Notes: generated by a model from the sequence alone, not told the origin. Positions 29,604-38,428 are shown, counted from the first letter of the stretch. The stretch is 64,000 nucleotides of DNA from Corynebacterium suicordis DSM 45110 (GCF_015351405.1 NZ_JADKMY010000001.1:744001-808000), one strand, 5' to 3'. Program-made: numbers and translations.

Positions 29604-29638
29604 ACCACCCGCACCGGGGAAAACCGGAACGGGTGGTG
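29604..29638. terminator. Hairpin between convergent MFS and acyl-CoA dehydrogenase genes
   Basis: CACCACCCG and CGGGTGGTG form a perfect 9-bp stem; inside it CCGG pairs with CCGG. No clear T run follows on either strand, so it may terminate weakly or need help. Confidence 0.5.
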
Positions 29639-29679
29639 AAGACTTGGGGGCGAGTCGCCCTGCGACTAGCGCTAGAGGA

Positions 29680-30852
29680 TTACTCGCTCTTGGCCAGGCG
29701 GCGGGAGATGATCTCGATCATGATTTCGTTCGGGCCGCCGTAGATCGGCTGCACGCGGGAATCGAGGTAGTGCGTAGCGATCGGGTACTCCATCATGAAG
29801 CCGTAGCCACCGTGCATCTGCAGAGCCTGGTTAACGACCTTGATCTGCAGCTCGGTGGTGAGGTACTTAGCCATAGCGCCGGTAACCTCATCGAGGTTGC
29901 CCTCGACCTTCTCCATAATGCAGGCGTCAACGAAGGACTGAGCGGACTGGATCTCGGTCACCATCTTGGCGAGCTCCCAGCCGTAAGCCTGGTGATCGAC
30001 GAGACGCTTACCGAAGGTCTTGCGGTCCTTGCCGTGCTGGAAGACCAGGTCGAACGCGCGGCGGGAGGTGGCGATGGAGCCCACGGCGATGGACAGGCGC
30101 TCCTGAGCCAGGTTGGTGCGCAGGTAGCCGAAAGCGGCGCCCTCCTCACCCAGCAGGTTCTCCTTGGGAACGCGAACGTCCTCGAAGGACAGCTCGGCGG
30201 TGTCCTGAGACTTCAGGCCAACCTTCTTCAACGGGCCGGTCTTGGTGTAGCCCTCCATGCCATCTTCGATGATGAGCATGGACACGCCAGCGCGGCCCTT
30301 CTCCGGGTTGGTGACGCACACGACGAGGGTGAAGTCAGCCTGAACACCGTTGGAGATGAAGGTCTTGGAGCCATTGAGGATGTAGTCGCCGTTGTCGTCC
30401 TTGCGGGCGATGGAGCGGATACCAGCGAGGTCAGCACCGGCGCCCGGCTCGGTCATGGCCAGAGCGGCGATCTTGTCGCCCGCAATCAGCGGCGCTAGAA
30501 ATCGACGCTTTTGTTCGTCATTGCCAAATCGATCGAGGTAGGGGATGACCAAATCGTTCACGGTTTGGATGCCTACGATGACGGATCCGGAGTCAGCTTC
30601 GGCGAGTTCCTCGGAAACGATTGCGTTGAAGCGGTAGTCGTTGGCCATGCCGCCGCCGCCGAACTCCTCCGGTGCCATGATGCCCAGCAGGCCCATGTCG
30701 CCTGCCTTCTTGAACATCTCACGGTCGCAGTAGCCCTGCTCGTGCCAGCGCTCTACGTTTGGCTTGATTTCGGCATTAACGAAGTCGCGAACGGTTTCGC
30801 GGAACATGTTGTGCTCATCTTCGAAAATTTCGCGTGGCAAGTAATTCTTCAT
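29680..30852 (-). CDS. Acyl-CoA dehydrogenase
   Basis: 390 residues, full family length. ALAMTEPGAGADLAGI and GSKTFISNG line the FAD/substrate pocket; the C-terminal MHGGYGFMMEYPI and YGGPNEIMIEII carry the FAD-adjacent and catalytic-base region (Glu in GGPNE). It introduces the alpha-beta double bond in an acyl-CoA and passes electrons to ETF. It lies alone on the minus strand close to an enoyl-CoA hydratase, the next enzyme of beta-oxidation, but in the opposite direction. Chain-length preference cannot be told. Confidence 0.92.
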   Translation of the reverse strand: MKNYLPREIFEDEHNMFRETVRDFVNAEIKPNVERWHEQGYCDREMFKKAGDMGLLGIMAPEEFGGGGMANDYRFNAIVSEELAEADSGSVIVGIQTVNDLVIPYLDRFGNDEQKRRFLAPLIAGDKIAALAMTEPGAGADLAGIRSIARKDDNGDYILNGSKTFISNGVQADFTLVVCVTNPEKGRAGVSMLIIEDGMEGYTKTGPLKKVGLKSQDTAELSFEDVRVPKENLLGEEGAAFGYLRTNLAQERLSIAVGSIATSRRAFDLVFQHGKDRKTFGKRLVDHQAYGWELAKMVTEIQSAQSFVDACIMEKVEGNLDEVTGAMAKYLTTELQIKVVNQALQMHGGYGFMMEYPIATHYLDSRVQPIYGGPNEIMIEIISRRLAKSE

Positions 30853-31130
30853 GAACTCCCTCTCAGAGGATCAAGGAAAATATGGTTTTGGAGACTCACA
30901 GACACTCAGTGTGATCTGCACCTCGCAATGGCTATAACCATATCGCTTACGCAGTCTCTTTGCTAAATATCTTCGCTTTGTGTGTAGCGGAGGGGTGGAT
31001 GGGTCCTCGTTTACCGCGGGTGAGGGATCGGGAGGGGCCTGGGGGAGGGCGGAAGAGGGTGGCGTCGAAAAGAAAATAAATGGAGCTGCCTGCGGGTATG
31101 CAATTAAACAACAAAGAAGTTGCGAAAATA

Positions 31131-31162
31131 TTGACATACTAAGTGAGGTCTAGCTAACCTAT
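31131..31162 (+). promoter_or_regulatory. Promoter of the ECF operon with a DtxR-box-like palindrome
   Basis: TTGACA at 31131-31136 and TAACCT at 31155-31160, 18 bp apart, make a good promoter. The 19-mer at 31144-31162 (TGAGGTCTAGCTAACCTAT) matches the DtxR consensus TWAGGTTAGSCTAACCTWA at 14 of 19 positions, and covers the spacer and -10 box. DtxR-Fe(II) would therefore be able to repress transcription; this is inference from the motif only. Confidence 0.4.
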
Positions 31163-31166
31163 CTAT

Positions 31167-31438
31167 GTGTCACAGGCTAGTCACCTGAGATGCACTGCAG
31201 TTGTGGAATAGCCACTGGCAACCGGATCTCTTCTCTCCGGCAGCCGAGCCCGATCCGCGGAGTTAATACCGCCGAAGCGGATTCGAGCTAAGCGTGGCGG
31301 GATACTCACACGATCTGCGCAGACTCGTCACCTGCGCGGCTGAATATCCGAGCAAGATTGAATGGCACTGTTTCCGGCTCGTCACCGAAAACTTTTGCGA
31401 GATAAACCGCTCCGAGCATTAGCTTGCGGGCGGTTTTT
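31167..31438 (+). ncRNA. Long structured leader RNA, possible riboswitch
   Basis: The roughly 270-nt leader has several strong stems: GTGG/CCAC (31203-31215), CCGG/CCGG (31222-31240), ATCCGC (31253-31258) with GCGGAT (31277-31282), GCGCAG (31317-31322) with CTGCGC (31332-31337), CGAGC (31349-31353) with GCTCG (31377-31381), then an intrinsic terminator about 95 nt before the first start codon. GCCACTG (31211-31217) and GGAGTTAATACCGCC (31259-31273) recall parts of the cobalamin riboswitch, but the GGTG...AATCC segment of that class is not found. A transcription-attenuating leader is supported; its ligand is not. Confidence 0.4.
31404..31438 (+). terminator. Intrinsic terminator inside the ECF operon leader
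   Basis: CCGCTCCG pairs with CGGGCGG (one bulged T) and is followed by TTTTT. It lies 95 nt before the first gene of the operon, so it can only be an attenuator or riboswitch expression platform, unless a second promoter lies downstream of it. Confidence 0.65.
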
Positions 31439-31532
31439 CGCATGCGCTGTCTTGGCCGCAGTATAGGATCTTCATGTCTACCCACTCCCAGCGAGGGAAG
31501 TGGTCACTCAACACTAAAGAAGCAATGGTGCG

Positions 31533-32138
31533 ATGAATTCCCACACTTTCACACGTCGACTGGCAGCCACAGTATCCGCGAGCGGCCTGGTTGCCATGAG
31601 CTGCCTGAGCACCACCATGATGAGCACCGCAGGCGCGGAAACCAGCAGCTGTGGAACCGACGAGGTGACCGTGGTCGTCGCCGGTGAAGGCGAAGGTTGC
31701 GCCAAGGACGGCGCCACGGGATTGGAAGCGCTGGATCAGGCCGGATTCGAAGTCACCCCCGTGTCCAGCATGCCGGGCATGATCTGCCAGATCAATGGTG
31801 CTCCGGAGAACGCGGATTGTTCCAAGGCGCCGGAAATGGATGCTTTCTGGGGTTACTACACCGCGCCTTTGGGCGGGGAGTGGGCATTCAGCGAGAAGGG
31901 TGCCAACGAGCAGATCGCCAAGGCCGGCACCGTTGAAGGCTGGGCATTCGGAAACTCCGCACAGCCCGGAGAAGTACCGGAGGCTGGGAACAAGCAGAAC
32001 GATGATGACACGGTGATTGAGGAAGAAAAGAGCGAGAACGTGTGGCTACCGATCGCCGGCGTGATCGTGGTTCTGCTGGCACTGGTGGGGCTGGCCATGT
32101 ACTTCGTGCGCAAGCGCAATTCTCGCCGCACCGTTTAA
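31533..32138 (+). CDS. Exported DUF4430-like protein with C-terminal membrane anchor
   Basis: 201 residues. A signal peptide (RRLAATVSASGLVAMSCLST, cleaved near GAETSS) is followed by a small domain with GATGLEALDQAGFEVTPV, ICQINGAP and DAFWGYYTAPLG, the pattern of the DUF4430/transcobalamin-C-terminal-like fold. An acidic linker (DDDTVIEEEKSEN) and a membrane helix (WLPIAGVIVVLLALVGLAMY) end in basic residues, as in a surface-anchored protein. Its place in front of the ECF genes suggests that it captures the substrate outside the membrane; cobalamin is the usual association, but the ligand is not shown. Confidence 0.65.
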   Translation: MNSHTFTRRLAATVSASGLVAMSCLSTTMMSTAGAETSSCGTDEVTVVVAGEGEGCAKDGATGLEALDQAGFEVTPVSSMPGMICQINGAPENADCSKAPEMDAFWGYYTAPLGGEWAFSEKGANEQIAKAGTVEGWAFGNSAQPGEVPEAGNKQNDDDTVIEEEKSENVWLPIAGVIVVLLALVGLAMYFVRKRNSRRTV

Positions 32139-32163
32139 TTTCCCCGCTTAGTCTGCATTCACC

Positions 32164-33285
32164 GTGTTGGGTCAAGCTGCGCCGCGTTCCCTGAATCCGT
32201 GGGCGTGGTGGATCTGGGCCGTGGGGATGGCGGTGAGCGCGGGTTTCGTGAATAACCCGCTGGTGCTGCTGTGCATGATCGCAGTGTTATGGCTGGTGGT
32301 GGTGGCTCGGCAGGGAAACGCGCCATGGGCCCGGGCGTTTGGGCTCTATGTGGCGCTGGCGGGGTTCATCGTGGCCTTCCGCCTGGGCATGTATGTGCTG
32401 GTCGGGGTGAAGATGGGCAAGCTGCTTCTCCTGGAGTTTCCGCGGTTGTATCTTCCCGAATGGGCAGCGGGCATCGGGATACTGGGGCCGGTGTACTGGG
32501 AAGGCGTGGTGCAGGCCGGGGTGGATGGTCTGCGGCTGGGCACCATCATCATCGCTGTGGGTGCCGCGAACACACTGGCCAATCCCAAGCAGCTGGTGCG
32601 CTCCTTACCCGCCGCGTTGGGGGAAGTGGGCACCGCGGTGGTGATCGCGTTGTCGCTGGCCCCGCAGTTCGCGGAATCTCTGGTGCGTGTGCGCCGGGCG
32701 CAGGGATTGCGTGGCGAAAATACGACGGGACTGCGCAGCATCCCGGCACTCTTGCTGCCGGTGCTGCAGGACACCTTGGAAGGCGCGCTCAAATTGGCGG
32801 CAAGCATGGATTCTCGCGGATACGGCCGTAGGGCTTTGCTCCCGCGGGGGCAACGAAGGCTCAATACTGCGGTATCTTTCTGCGGTTTGGTGGGGGTGTG
32901 CGTGGGGCTTTACCTGCTGTTGGATGCGACACTGCCGCCGCTGGTGAACGTGGGCGTGCTGCTCGTGAGCTGTGCGCTAGTGTTTGTGGCGCTGCGCCTG
33001 CAGAGCAAGCGTTCGCAGGTCACGCGATACTTCCGCCCCGAATGGGCGGGCGCAGAATGGCTGACCGTGGGCTGCGGGCTGCTGGTGGCAATGTCCGTAT
33101 TTTTCACCAAAGCCATTCACCCCAGCGCACTACTGCAGCCCAATTTCCCCCTCGCGCCACCGGAAGTACCGTGGCTGGTGATCGCCTCCCTGCTCGTGGC
33201 AGCCCTGCCCGCAGTGCTCACCCCAGAACCGGCACCCGTTGCCCGGCGCAGGAGCCCGCGAAGGAAAGTTGAGATGAGCGCATGA
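32164..33285 (+). CDS. ECF transporter transmembrane (T) component
   Basis: 373 residues. About six hydrophobic helices and the coupling-helix motif ESLVRVRRAQGLRGE plus ASMDSRGYGRR (the two Ala-Arg-Gly-type motifs of EcfT/CbiQ) identify it. It links the ATPases to the substrate-binding S subunit. GTG start at 32164; TAGTCT lies 10 nt upstream but no clear ribosome site. Its stop overlaps the ATPase start by 4 nt (ATGA). Confidence 0.85.
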   Translation: MLGQAAPRSLNPWAWWIWAVGMAVSAGFVNNPLVLLCMIAVLWLVVVARQGNAPWARAFGLYVALAGFIVAFRLGMYVLVGVKMGKLLLLEFPRLYLPEWAAGIGILGPVYWEGVVQAGVDGLRLGTIIIAVGAANTLANPKQLVRSLPAALGEVGTAVVIALSLAPQFAESLVRVRRAQGLRGENTTGLRSIPALLLPVLQDTLEGALKLAASMDSRGYGRRALLPRGQRRLNTAVSFCGLVGVCVGLYLLLDATLPPLVNVGVLLVSCALVFVALRLQSKRSQVTRYFRPEWAGAEWLTVGCGLLVAMSVFFTKAIHPSALLQPNFPLAPPEVPWLVIASLLVAALPAVLTPEPAPVARRRSPRRKVEMSA

Positions 33286-34940
33286 AAAATATCCCGCTTC
33301 GCGAACCCTGGTCCACCGAGCCGCTTTTGGAGATGGATCGGGTGTCCGCGCGCTACGCAGGGGTTGGCGTCGAAACACTCAAAGAGGTTTCCCTGACCCT
33401 GAACGAGGGCGAGATCCTGCTGGTGGTCGGTGCCACAGGGAGTGGAAAATCCACGTTGCTGCGGGCAATGACCGGGGCCATGCCACACACCACGGGCGGC
33501 ACGCTGTCCGGAACCGTGCGCGTGCTGGGCCGTGATACCCGCGAATTCCCGCCGCGAATGTTGGCCGATGCCATCGGGGTGGTGCATCAGGATCCGCAAT
33601 CCACGTTCGTGGCGGACACCGTGGAAGAGGAGCTGGCCTATGGCATGGAGCAGCTGGGGATGCCGCGGGCGGAGATGCGGCGGAGGATGGAGAAAATCCT
33701 GGATCTGCTGGGCATTGCGGAGTTGCGCGAGATGCCCCTGCGCATGCTTTCCGGCGGGGAACAGCAGCGAGTGGCGCTGGGGGCGGTGCTCATGGCGAAC
33801 CCAGCGTTGATCGTGATGGACGAGCCCACCAGCGCGTTGGATCCGAACGCCGCCGATAACGTGCTGGGTATCATCCAGCGTTTGGCGCATGAGATGGGCA
33901 CAGCGGTCGTGGTTGCCGAGCATCGCATCGAGCGCGTGCTGCAGTATGCGGATCGCGTGGCGCACGTGGATAGCCAGGGATACGTGCAGGTGGGGGAGCC
34001 GCGGGAGATCATGCGTACCTCGGAGGTGGCCCCACCCGTGGTGGAACTGGGTCGGTGGGCTGGTTGGTTGCCGTTGCCTTTGTCCGTGCGGGAGGCGCGA
34101 GTTGCAGGGTCTGCTTTGCGACGCCAACTCCATTCCACCCCCCGCCCGGGATCAGAGACTGCGGAGCCTCAAGGTGAGGTGCTCCTCGAAGCTCGCGGAT
34201 TGCGCGTGAGCTACCCGGGAATTGAGGCGCTGCAGAAGACCGACCTCAGCCTTCGCGGGGGCGAGGTGGCGGTTTTGATGGGGCGTAACGGCTGCGGGAA
34301 ATCCACGCTGCTGTGGGCCCTGCAGGGAGGGCTGGCTAGAACTTCTGGCGAGGTTTCGGTGAAGGGAGCGGATCCGGCTCAGCTCAAACCGGGTGCGCGC
34401 AGGCGGCTGGTGGGCCTGGTCCCGCAAACCCCGACCGACCTGCTGTATCTCCCCAGCGTGCGGGAGGAATTAGAGCGCAGTGATCGAGAATCTGGGGCGG
34501 ATACCCGTGGCATCCTGGATTCGTTGCTTCCCGGGGTGCCGGATTCTGCGCACCCGCGGGATCTCTCCGAGGGGCAGCGCCTGGCCCTGGTGCTGGCCAT
34601 TCAGCTGGCAGCCGGCCCGCAGATAATTCTGTGTGATGAACCCACCCGCGGTTTGGACTATTCGGCAAAGCGAGCGCTGGTCAGCGCACTTGAGACTTTG
34701 CGGGAGCGCGGACACGCGGTGCTTATCGCCACCCATGATGTGGAGTTTGCGGCCTTGTGCGCGGATCGGGTGCTGGAGATGGCCGGGGGAGAGATCATCG
34801 CCGATGGCCCCGCGGTGGATATTCTCTCCAGCTCAGTGGGCTATGCCCCGCAGGTAGCCAAGGTGACCGCGGGTGTGCACCACGATTCCCGCTGGCTCAC
34901 CGTGGCTGACGTGCAACGCGCTGGGGTTCTGGATGCCTGA
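33282..34940 (+). CDS. ECF transporter double ATPase (A1-A2 fusion)
   Basis: 552 residues, two ABC domains in tandem. Domain 1: Walker A VGATGSGKSTLLRAMTG, signature MLSGGEQQRVALG, Walker B LIVMDEPTSALDP. Domain 2 (from residue about 300): LMGRNGCGKSTLLWAL, DLSEGQRLALVL and IILCDEPTRGLDY. The second signature (LSEGQ) departs from LSGGQ. It powers uptake through the T and S subunits encoded on both sides, with 4-nt and 8-nt overlaps. Confidence 0.92.
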   Translation: MKNIPLREPWSTEPLLEMDRVSARYAGVGVETLKEVSLTLNEGEILLVVGATGSGKSTLLRAMTGAMPHTTGGTLSGTVRVLGRDTREFPPRMLADAIGVVHQDPQSTFVADTVEEELAYGMEQLGMPRAEMRRRMEKILDLLGIAELREMPLRMLSGGEQQRVALGAVLMANPALIVMDEPTSALDPNAADNVLGIIQRLAHEMGTAVVVAEHRIERVLQYADRVAHVDSQGYVQVGEPREIMRTSEVAPPVVELGRWAGWLPLPLSVREARVAGSALRRQLHSTPRPGSETAEPQGEVLLEARGLRVSYPGIEALQKTDLSLRGGEVAVLMGRNGCGKSTLLWALQGGLARTSGEVSVKGADPAQLKPGARRRLVGLVPQTPTDLLYLPSVREELERSDRESGADTRGILDSLLPGVPDSAHPRDLSEGQRLALVLAIQLAAGPQIILCDEPTRGLDYSAKRALVSALETLRERGHAVLIATHDVEFAALCADRVLEMAGGEIIADGPAVDILSSSVGYAPQVAKVTAGVHHDSRWLTVADVQRAGVLDA

Positions 34941-35856
34941 GCAGACGACTAACGCCATCCGATTGCGCAGGAAATCGCTGGTGTTCCTAGGGATCGTGGC
35001 GCTGGCCAGCGTGGTGATGTTCGCGTGGCCGTTGTTCGCCAGTCCCGGCGCACTGGAGGGTTTTTCCTCGCGCACTCCGCTGATCATCGCGGTGCTCATC
35101 CCCATGATCCTGGCAGTGGTCCTGGCGGAGATCAGCGAAGAGGGCTTTGATGTGAAAGCCGTGGCGATGCTCGGGGTGCTCTCGGCCGCGGTGGCAGCGG
35201 TGCGTCCACTCGGGGCGGGAAGTGCGGGGTTTGAGACCGTGTTCTTCGTGCTCATCCTGGGCGGACGGGTATTTGGGCCAGCCTTTGGATTCGTGCTGGG
35301 CTGCACCGGGATGTTCGCTTCCGCGCTGCTCACCGGTGGGGTGGGGCCGTGGCTGCCGTATCAGATGCTGGGCGCGGCCTGGGTGGCGTTTGGCGCCGGA
35401 TTGCTCCCGCAGTGGCGTGGGAAACTGGAGATGCTGGTGCTCGCTGCATACGGTGCGATCGCCGCGCTGGGTTATGGCCTCGCGCTGAACTTAAGTTTTT
35501 GGCCGTTCACGCTGGGCGCGGACACCGAACTGTCCTATGTTCCCGGCGCGGCCGTGGTGGAGAATCTCCACCGCTTCATCGTCTTTTCCCTCAGTACCTC
35601 GCTGGGGTGGGACATCATCCGCGCGCTGGTGACCATCGCGTTATTGCTGGTGGCAGCCCCGGTGGTGCTGGCCACTTTGCGTCGCGCGGCTCACAAGGCG
35701 GCCTTTGCTGCTCCCGTTAGTTTTGCCGCGCCAGCGGAAACAGAACCTAGGACTGCTTCTGACGTTCCTCGGCAGCCAGCTGGCGCTCGCGCTCCTCAGC
35801 CATCTGCCGACGAGACTCCCGCAACCACTCCGGCTGATCCTCCAGCAGGGACTTGA
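34933..35856 (+). CDS. ECF transporter substrate-binding (S) component
   Basis: 307 residues. The ATG at 34933 overlaps the ATPase stop by 8 nt and gives MPEQTTNAIRLRRKSLVFLG; an upstream frame reading into the ATPase gene is not needed. Five to six membrane helices follow, with the small-residue-rich ILGGRVFGPAFGFVLGC typical of S components, then a Pro/Ala-rich cytoplasmic tail. The DUF4430-like partner suggests cobalamin or another tetrapyrrole-type cofactor, but the substrate is inferred. The last 110 nt of the gene overlap the convergent DUF5997 gene. Confidence 0.8.
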   Translation: MPEQTTNAIRLRRKSLVFLGIVALASVVMFAWPLFASPGALEGFSSRTPLIIAVLIPMILAVVLAEISEEGFDVKAVAMLGVLSAAVAAVRPLGAGSAGFETVFFVLILGGRVFGPAFGFVLGCTGMFASALLTGGVGPWLPYQMLGAAWVAFGAGLLPQWRGKLEMLVLAAYGAIAALGYGLALNLSFWPFTLGADTELSYVPGAAVVENLHRFIVFSLSTSLGWDIIRALVTIALLLVAAPVVLATLRRAAHKAAFAAPVSFAAPAETEPRTASDVPRQPAGARAPQPSADETPATTPADPPAGT

Positions 35857-36130
35857 TCTGCGCGGTGGTCATGGAATCATCCACGTTGTGCTTCTTCAGC
35901 GCGGTGATGGTGATGCCCAGCTTGCGGGCCACCTCGGGGCGTGGGTGTGGTCCTTCCCGGCGCAGCGTTTCCAGCCACTCGGGCGGATTGTTCTGAATCT
36001 CCACGAACTGCTCATGAGTCAGGTCGTTCTCCTGAAACTCCTGCGGCGCCGCTGGCAGGTAGATGTTCAGTTTCTTGGCCGCCGTCAACGGCTTCATGGG
36101 TGGACCGGATTTCGCATTTTGAGAGCTCAC
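35747..36130 (-). CDS. DUF5997 family protein
   Basis: 127 residues. The sequence MKPLTAAKKLNIYLPAAPQE opens the conserved part, followed by PPEWLETLRREGPHPRPEVA and a repeat of that unit (QPEWLRESRRQM). The two EWL-containing segments are the DUF5997 hallmark. In many actinobacteria it is found next to a LysR-like substrate-binding protein, as here. Start GTG at 36130, with TAGAAT on the minus strand (36143-36138) ending 8 nt before it. The last 110 nt overlap the end of the ECF S gene. Function unknown. Confidence 0.8.
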   Translation of the reverse strand: MSSQNAKSGPPMKPLTAAKKLNIYLPAAPQEFQENDLTHEQFVEIQNNPPEWLETLRREGPHPRPEVARKLGITITALKKHNVDDSMTTAQIKSLLEDQPEWLRESRRQMAEERERQLAAEERQKQS

Positions 36131-36131
36131 A

Positions 36132-36159
36132 TTGGCTATTCTAACGCTGCCCCTAGAAT
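36132..36159. promoter_or_regulatory. Overlapping divergent leaderless promoters
   Basis: Plus strand: TTGGCT at 36132-36137, 16-bp spacer, TAGAAT at 36154-36159, ATG at 36166 (7 nt). Minus strand: TAGAAT at 36143-36138, GTG at 36130 (8 nt). The minus -10 box sits inside the spacer of the plus promoter, so the two genes cannot be started by two polymerases at once. Confidence 0.6.
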
Positions 36160-36165
36160 GAACAC

Positions 36166-36846
36166 ATGCCTACCCAGTTTCTACGAGTCGTGTTCAGTCC
36201 CGGAGTCCAGCCGGACAAGTGGTTCACTCGCTTTGATGAGCGCGTTCGTCACTGGCGAGTAGCCGGTGCACAGGCCGAAGATCCCTTGAAGTACATCAAG
36301 GCAGGCGCTGCAGATGTGGCATTGCTGCGGGTGGGAGATGCTGGCGTCGATAAAAATACTTATCATTCCGTGGATCTCTATGAGGAACAGCTGGGCGTGG
36401 CTGCCCCGAAGGACCACCCGGTGAAGGTCATGGAGCGGGTGCGTTACGCGGAGTTGGCCGGTGAGATGGAAATGTATGTCACGCCCGCGGATGGCGAAGT
36501 GGATGTGGCAGCCGTGAAGGAAGCCCTGGGGGTGGTGGCTGCGAACGTGGGTGTGGTGATTGCGCCGCGGCCGTTGTTGCGTGCCATCAACATGCGCGGG
36601 GTGGTGCATCGTGATCTTCTCGACGCCACCTCGGCCGGGTCGACGCGCGTGATCGCCGTGTGGCTGCGGGATAAGGACTCGGATGAGGTCCAGGATTTCG
36701 TGGGCGTGTGCCGCGGGCGGAAATCCGATAGTTCTCGTCAGCACAATCCGCAGCAGAAATCTAAGGCGAAGAAGAAGGCGGCGCAGCAGAGTAGTGCCCT
36801 GGTGACGGGTCCGGCGGCGAAGAATCGGCCGCGGAAGAAGCGCTAA
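36166..36846 (+). CDS. LysR-type substrate-binding domain protein without a DNA-binding domain
   Basis: 226 residues. It has the periplasmic-binding-like fold of LysR effector domains (RVVFSPGVQPDKW, ADVALLRVGDAGVD, LYEEQLGVAAPKDHPVK) but no helix-turn-helix before it; instead it ends in a very basic tail (KAKKKAAQQ and NRPRKKR), which could bind nucleic acid. This type of protein is a recurring partner of DUF5997 in actinobacteria. The two genes are divergent with overlapping promoters. Role unknown. Confidence 0.75.
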   Translation: MPTQFLRVVFSPGVQPDKWFTRFDERVRHWRVAGAQAEDPLKYIKAGAADVALLRVGDAGVDKNTYHSVDLYEEQLGVAAPKDHPVKVMERVRYAELAGEMEMYVTPADGEVDVAAVKEALGVVAANVGVVIAPRPLLRAINMRGVVHRDLLDATSAGSTRVIAVWLRDKDSDEVQDFVGVCRGRKSDSSRQHNPQQKSKAKKKAAQQSSALVTGPAAKNRPRKKR

Positions 36847-36955
36847 TTCGGCGGAAAACCGCTGGTCTGAACCTCTAGTAGACCGTTGGGCATATTAACT
36901 TAATGTTCAACTCACAAACATGTAATTTCCACTGTGGATTTCTACGGTTAGAGAC

Positions 36956-38356
36956 ATGAACACCACACCAGCCCTGAACTATCCAGGGCGCACAACAGAT
37001 CAAACCGCCACCGAAACGGGCGTGGCCAGCGCAAATCTCGCAGAAACTGATGTGAGAACCTACGTGCTGGACACGTCCGTTTTGCTTTCGGACCCCTTCG
37101 CTCTGCGCAAATTCGCAGAACACCGCGTGATTCTGCCGGTGGTGGTGATCAGCGAGCTGGAAGGTAAGCGGCATCACCCGGAACTCGGATGGTTCGCGCG
37201 TCAGGCTCTGCGCCTGCTGGAGGATCTGCGCACTGAGCATGGTCGCCTGGATCTGCCCAGCGTGATCAACGAGGAGCAGGGCACCGTGCAGGTGGAGCTC
37301 AACCACGTGGATCAGGAAGTGCTGCCATCCGGGTTGCGCGGCTCAGATAATGATCACCGCATTCTGGCCTGCGCACTGAACCTGCGTGCCGAGGGGCATG
37401 ACGTCACGCTGGTCACCAAGGATGTACCGCTGCGCGTGAAGGCCGGATCCGTGGGCCTGGATGCCGATGAATACAAGGCTCAGGATGTGGTGCTGACCGG
37501 CTACAACGGCATGGCGCGGGCGGAAGTGCCCAGCCACCTGATTGATGAGCTCTACCTCAATGGCGAGGTGGACCTCACCGGAGTGCAGACCGTCACCGGT
37601 GTGGATCTGGATGAACTACCCGTGCACTGCGGTGTGCAGCTGACCGCTGGCAGCCAGTCCGCGCTGGCGCGCGTGGTGGGCGATGGCCTGGTGGATCAGG
37701 TACCGGCTGACTTGGAAGCCTTCGGCATTCGCGGGCGTAGCGCGCAGCAGCGTGTGGCGCTGGATCTGTTGCTGGATGAAGAAATCGGCATCGTTTCCCT
37801 GGGCGGAAGCGCCGGAACCGGTAAGTCTGCGCTGGCACTGTGCGCTGGGTTGGAAGCAGTGATGGAGCGCGGGCAGCACAAGCGCATCGTGGTGTTCCGC
37901 CCGCTCTACGCGGTCGGCGGACAGGATCTGGGGTTCCTGCCGGGTAGCGAAAACGAGAAGATGAACCCATGGGCTCAAGCTGTCTTCGACACCCTGGAGG
38001 GTGTGGTCAGCGATAACATTATCGAGGAAGTTGTCAGCCGGGATCTGCTGGAGGTCCTGCCTCTGACCCACATCCGCGGACGCAGCCTCAATGATTCCTT
38101 CGTGATCGTGGATGAAGCCCAGTCCCTGGAACGCAATGTGTTGCTCACCGTGCTCTCCCGCCTGGGACGGAATTCCCGCGTGGTGCTGACCCACGACGTA
38201 GCCCAGCGAGACAACCTGCGCGTGGGCCGCCACGATGGCATCCAGGCGGTCATCGAAAAGCTCAAGGGTAACCCGCTCTTCGCGCACATGACCCTCACCC
38301 GTTCCGAGCGTTCGCAGATCGCGGAACTGGTGACCAACCTGCTGGAAAACGGGTAA
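36956..38356 (+). CDS. PIN-PhoH fusion (PhoH2-type RNase/helicase)
   Basis: 466 residues. An N-terminal PIN nuclease domain ([13 protein letters not shown] with an active-site Asp, [21 protein letters not shown], and VTKDVPLR) is followed from residue about 255 by a PhoH ATPase with Walker [17 protein letters not shown] and Walker [14 protein letters not shown]. Mycobacterial PhoH2 is an RNA helicase and sequence-specific RNase; this protein has the same order and length. Monocistronic; TACGGT at 36943-36948 ends 8 nt before the ATG. Confidence 0.93.
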   Translation: MNTTPALNYPGRTTDQTATETGVASANLAETDVRTYVLDTSVLLSDPFALRKFAEHRVILPVVVISELEGKRHHPELGWFARQALRLLEDLRTEHGRLDLPSVINEEQGTVQVELNHVDQEVLPSGLRGSDNDHRILACALNLRAEGHDVTLVTKDVPLRVKAGSVGLDADEYKAQDVVLTGYNGMARAEVPSHLIDELYLNGEVDLTGVQTVTGVDLDELPVHCGVQLTAGSQSALARVVGDGLVDQVPADLEAFGIRGRSAQQRVALDLLLDEEIGIVSLGGSAGTGKSALALCAGLEAVMERGQHKRIVVFRPLYAVGGQDLGFLPGSENEKMNPWAQAVFDTLEGVVSDNIIEEVVSRDLLEVLPLTHIRGRSLNDSFVIVDEAQSLERNVLLTVLSRLGRNSRVVLTHDVAQRDNLRVGRHDGIQAVIEKLKGNPLFAHMTLTRSERSQIAELVTNLLENG

Positions 38357-38428
38357 CTAACCCCCTGGGGTGGGAAAATTGTGCATAAATTTAGCGGGGA
38401 CCCCGTTCCGTGAGGCAAAATTGTGCGC

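Noticed and set aside
31167-31438. A canonical cobalamin riboswitch
   Set aside because: The conserved first half (GGTG, AATCC, then a CCGC-ACTGT segment) cannot be found in order, so only a tentative structured leader is claimed.
36875-37306. Minus-strand frame at the start of phoH
   Set aside because: It overlaps the conserved PIN domain on the plus strand and has no domain of its own.
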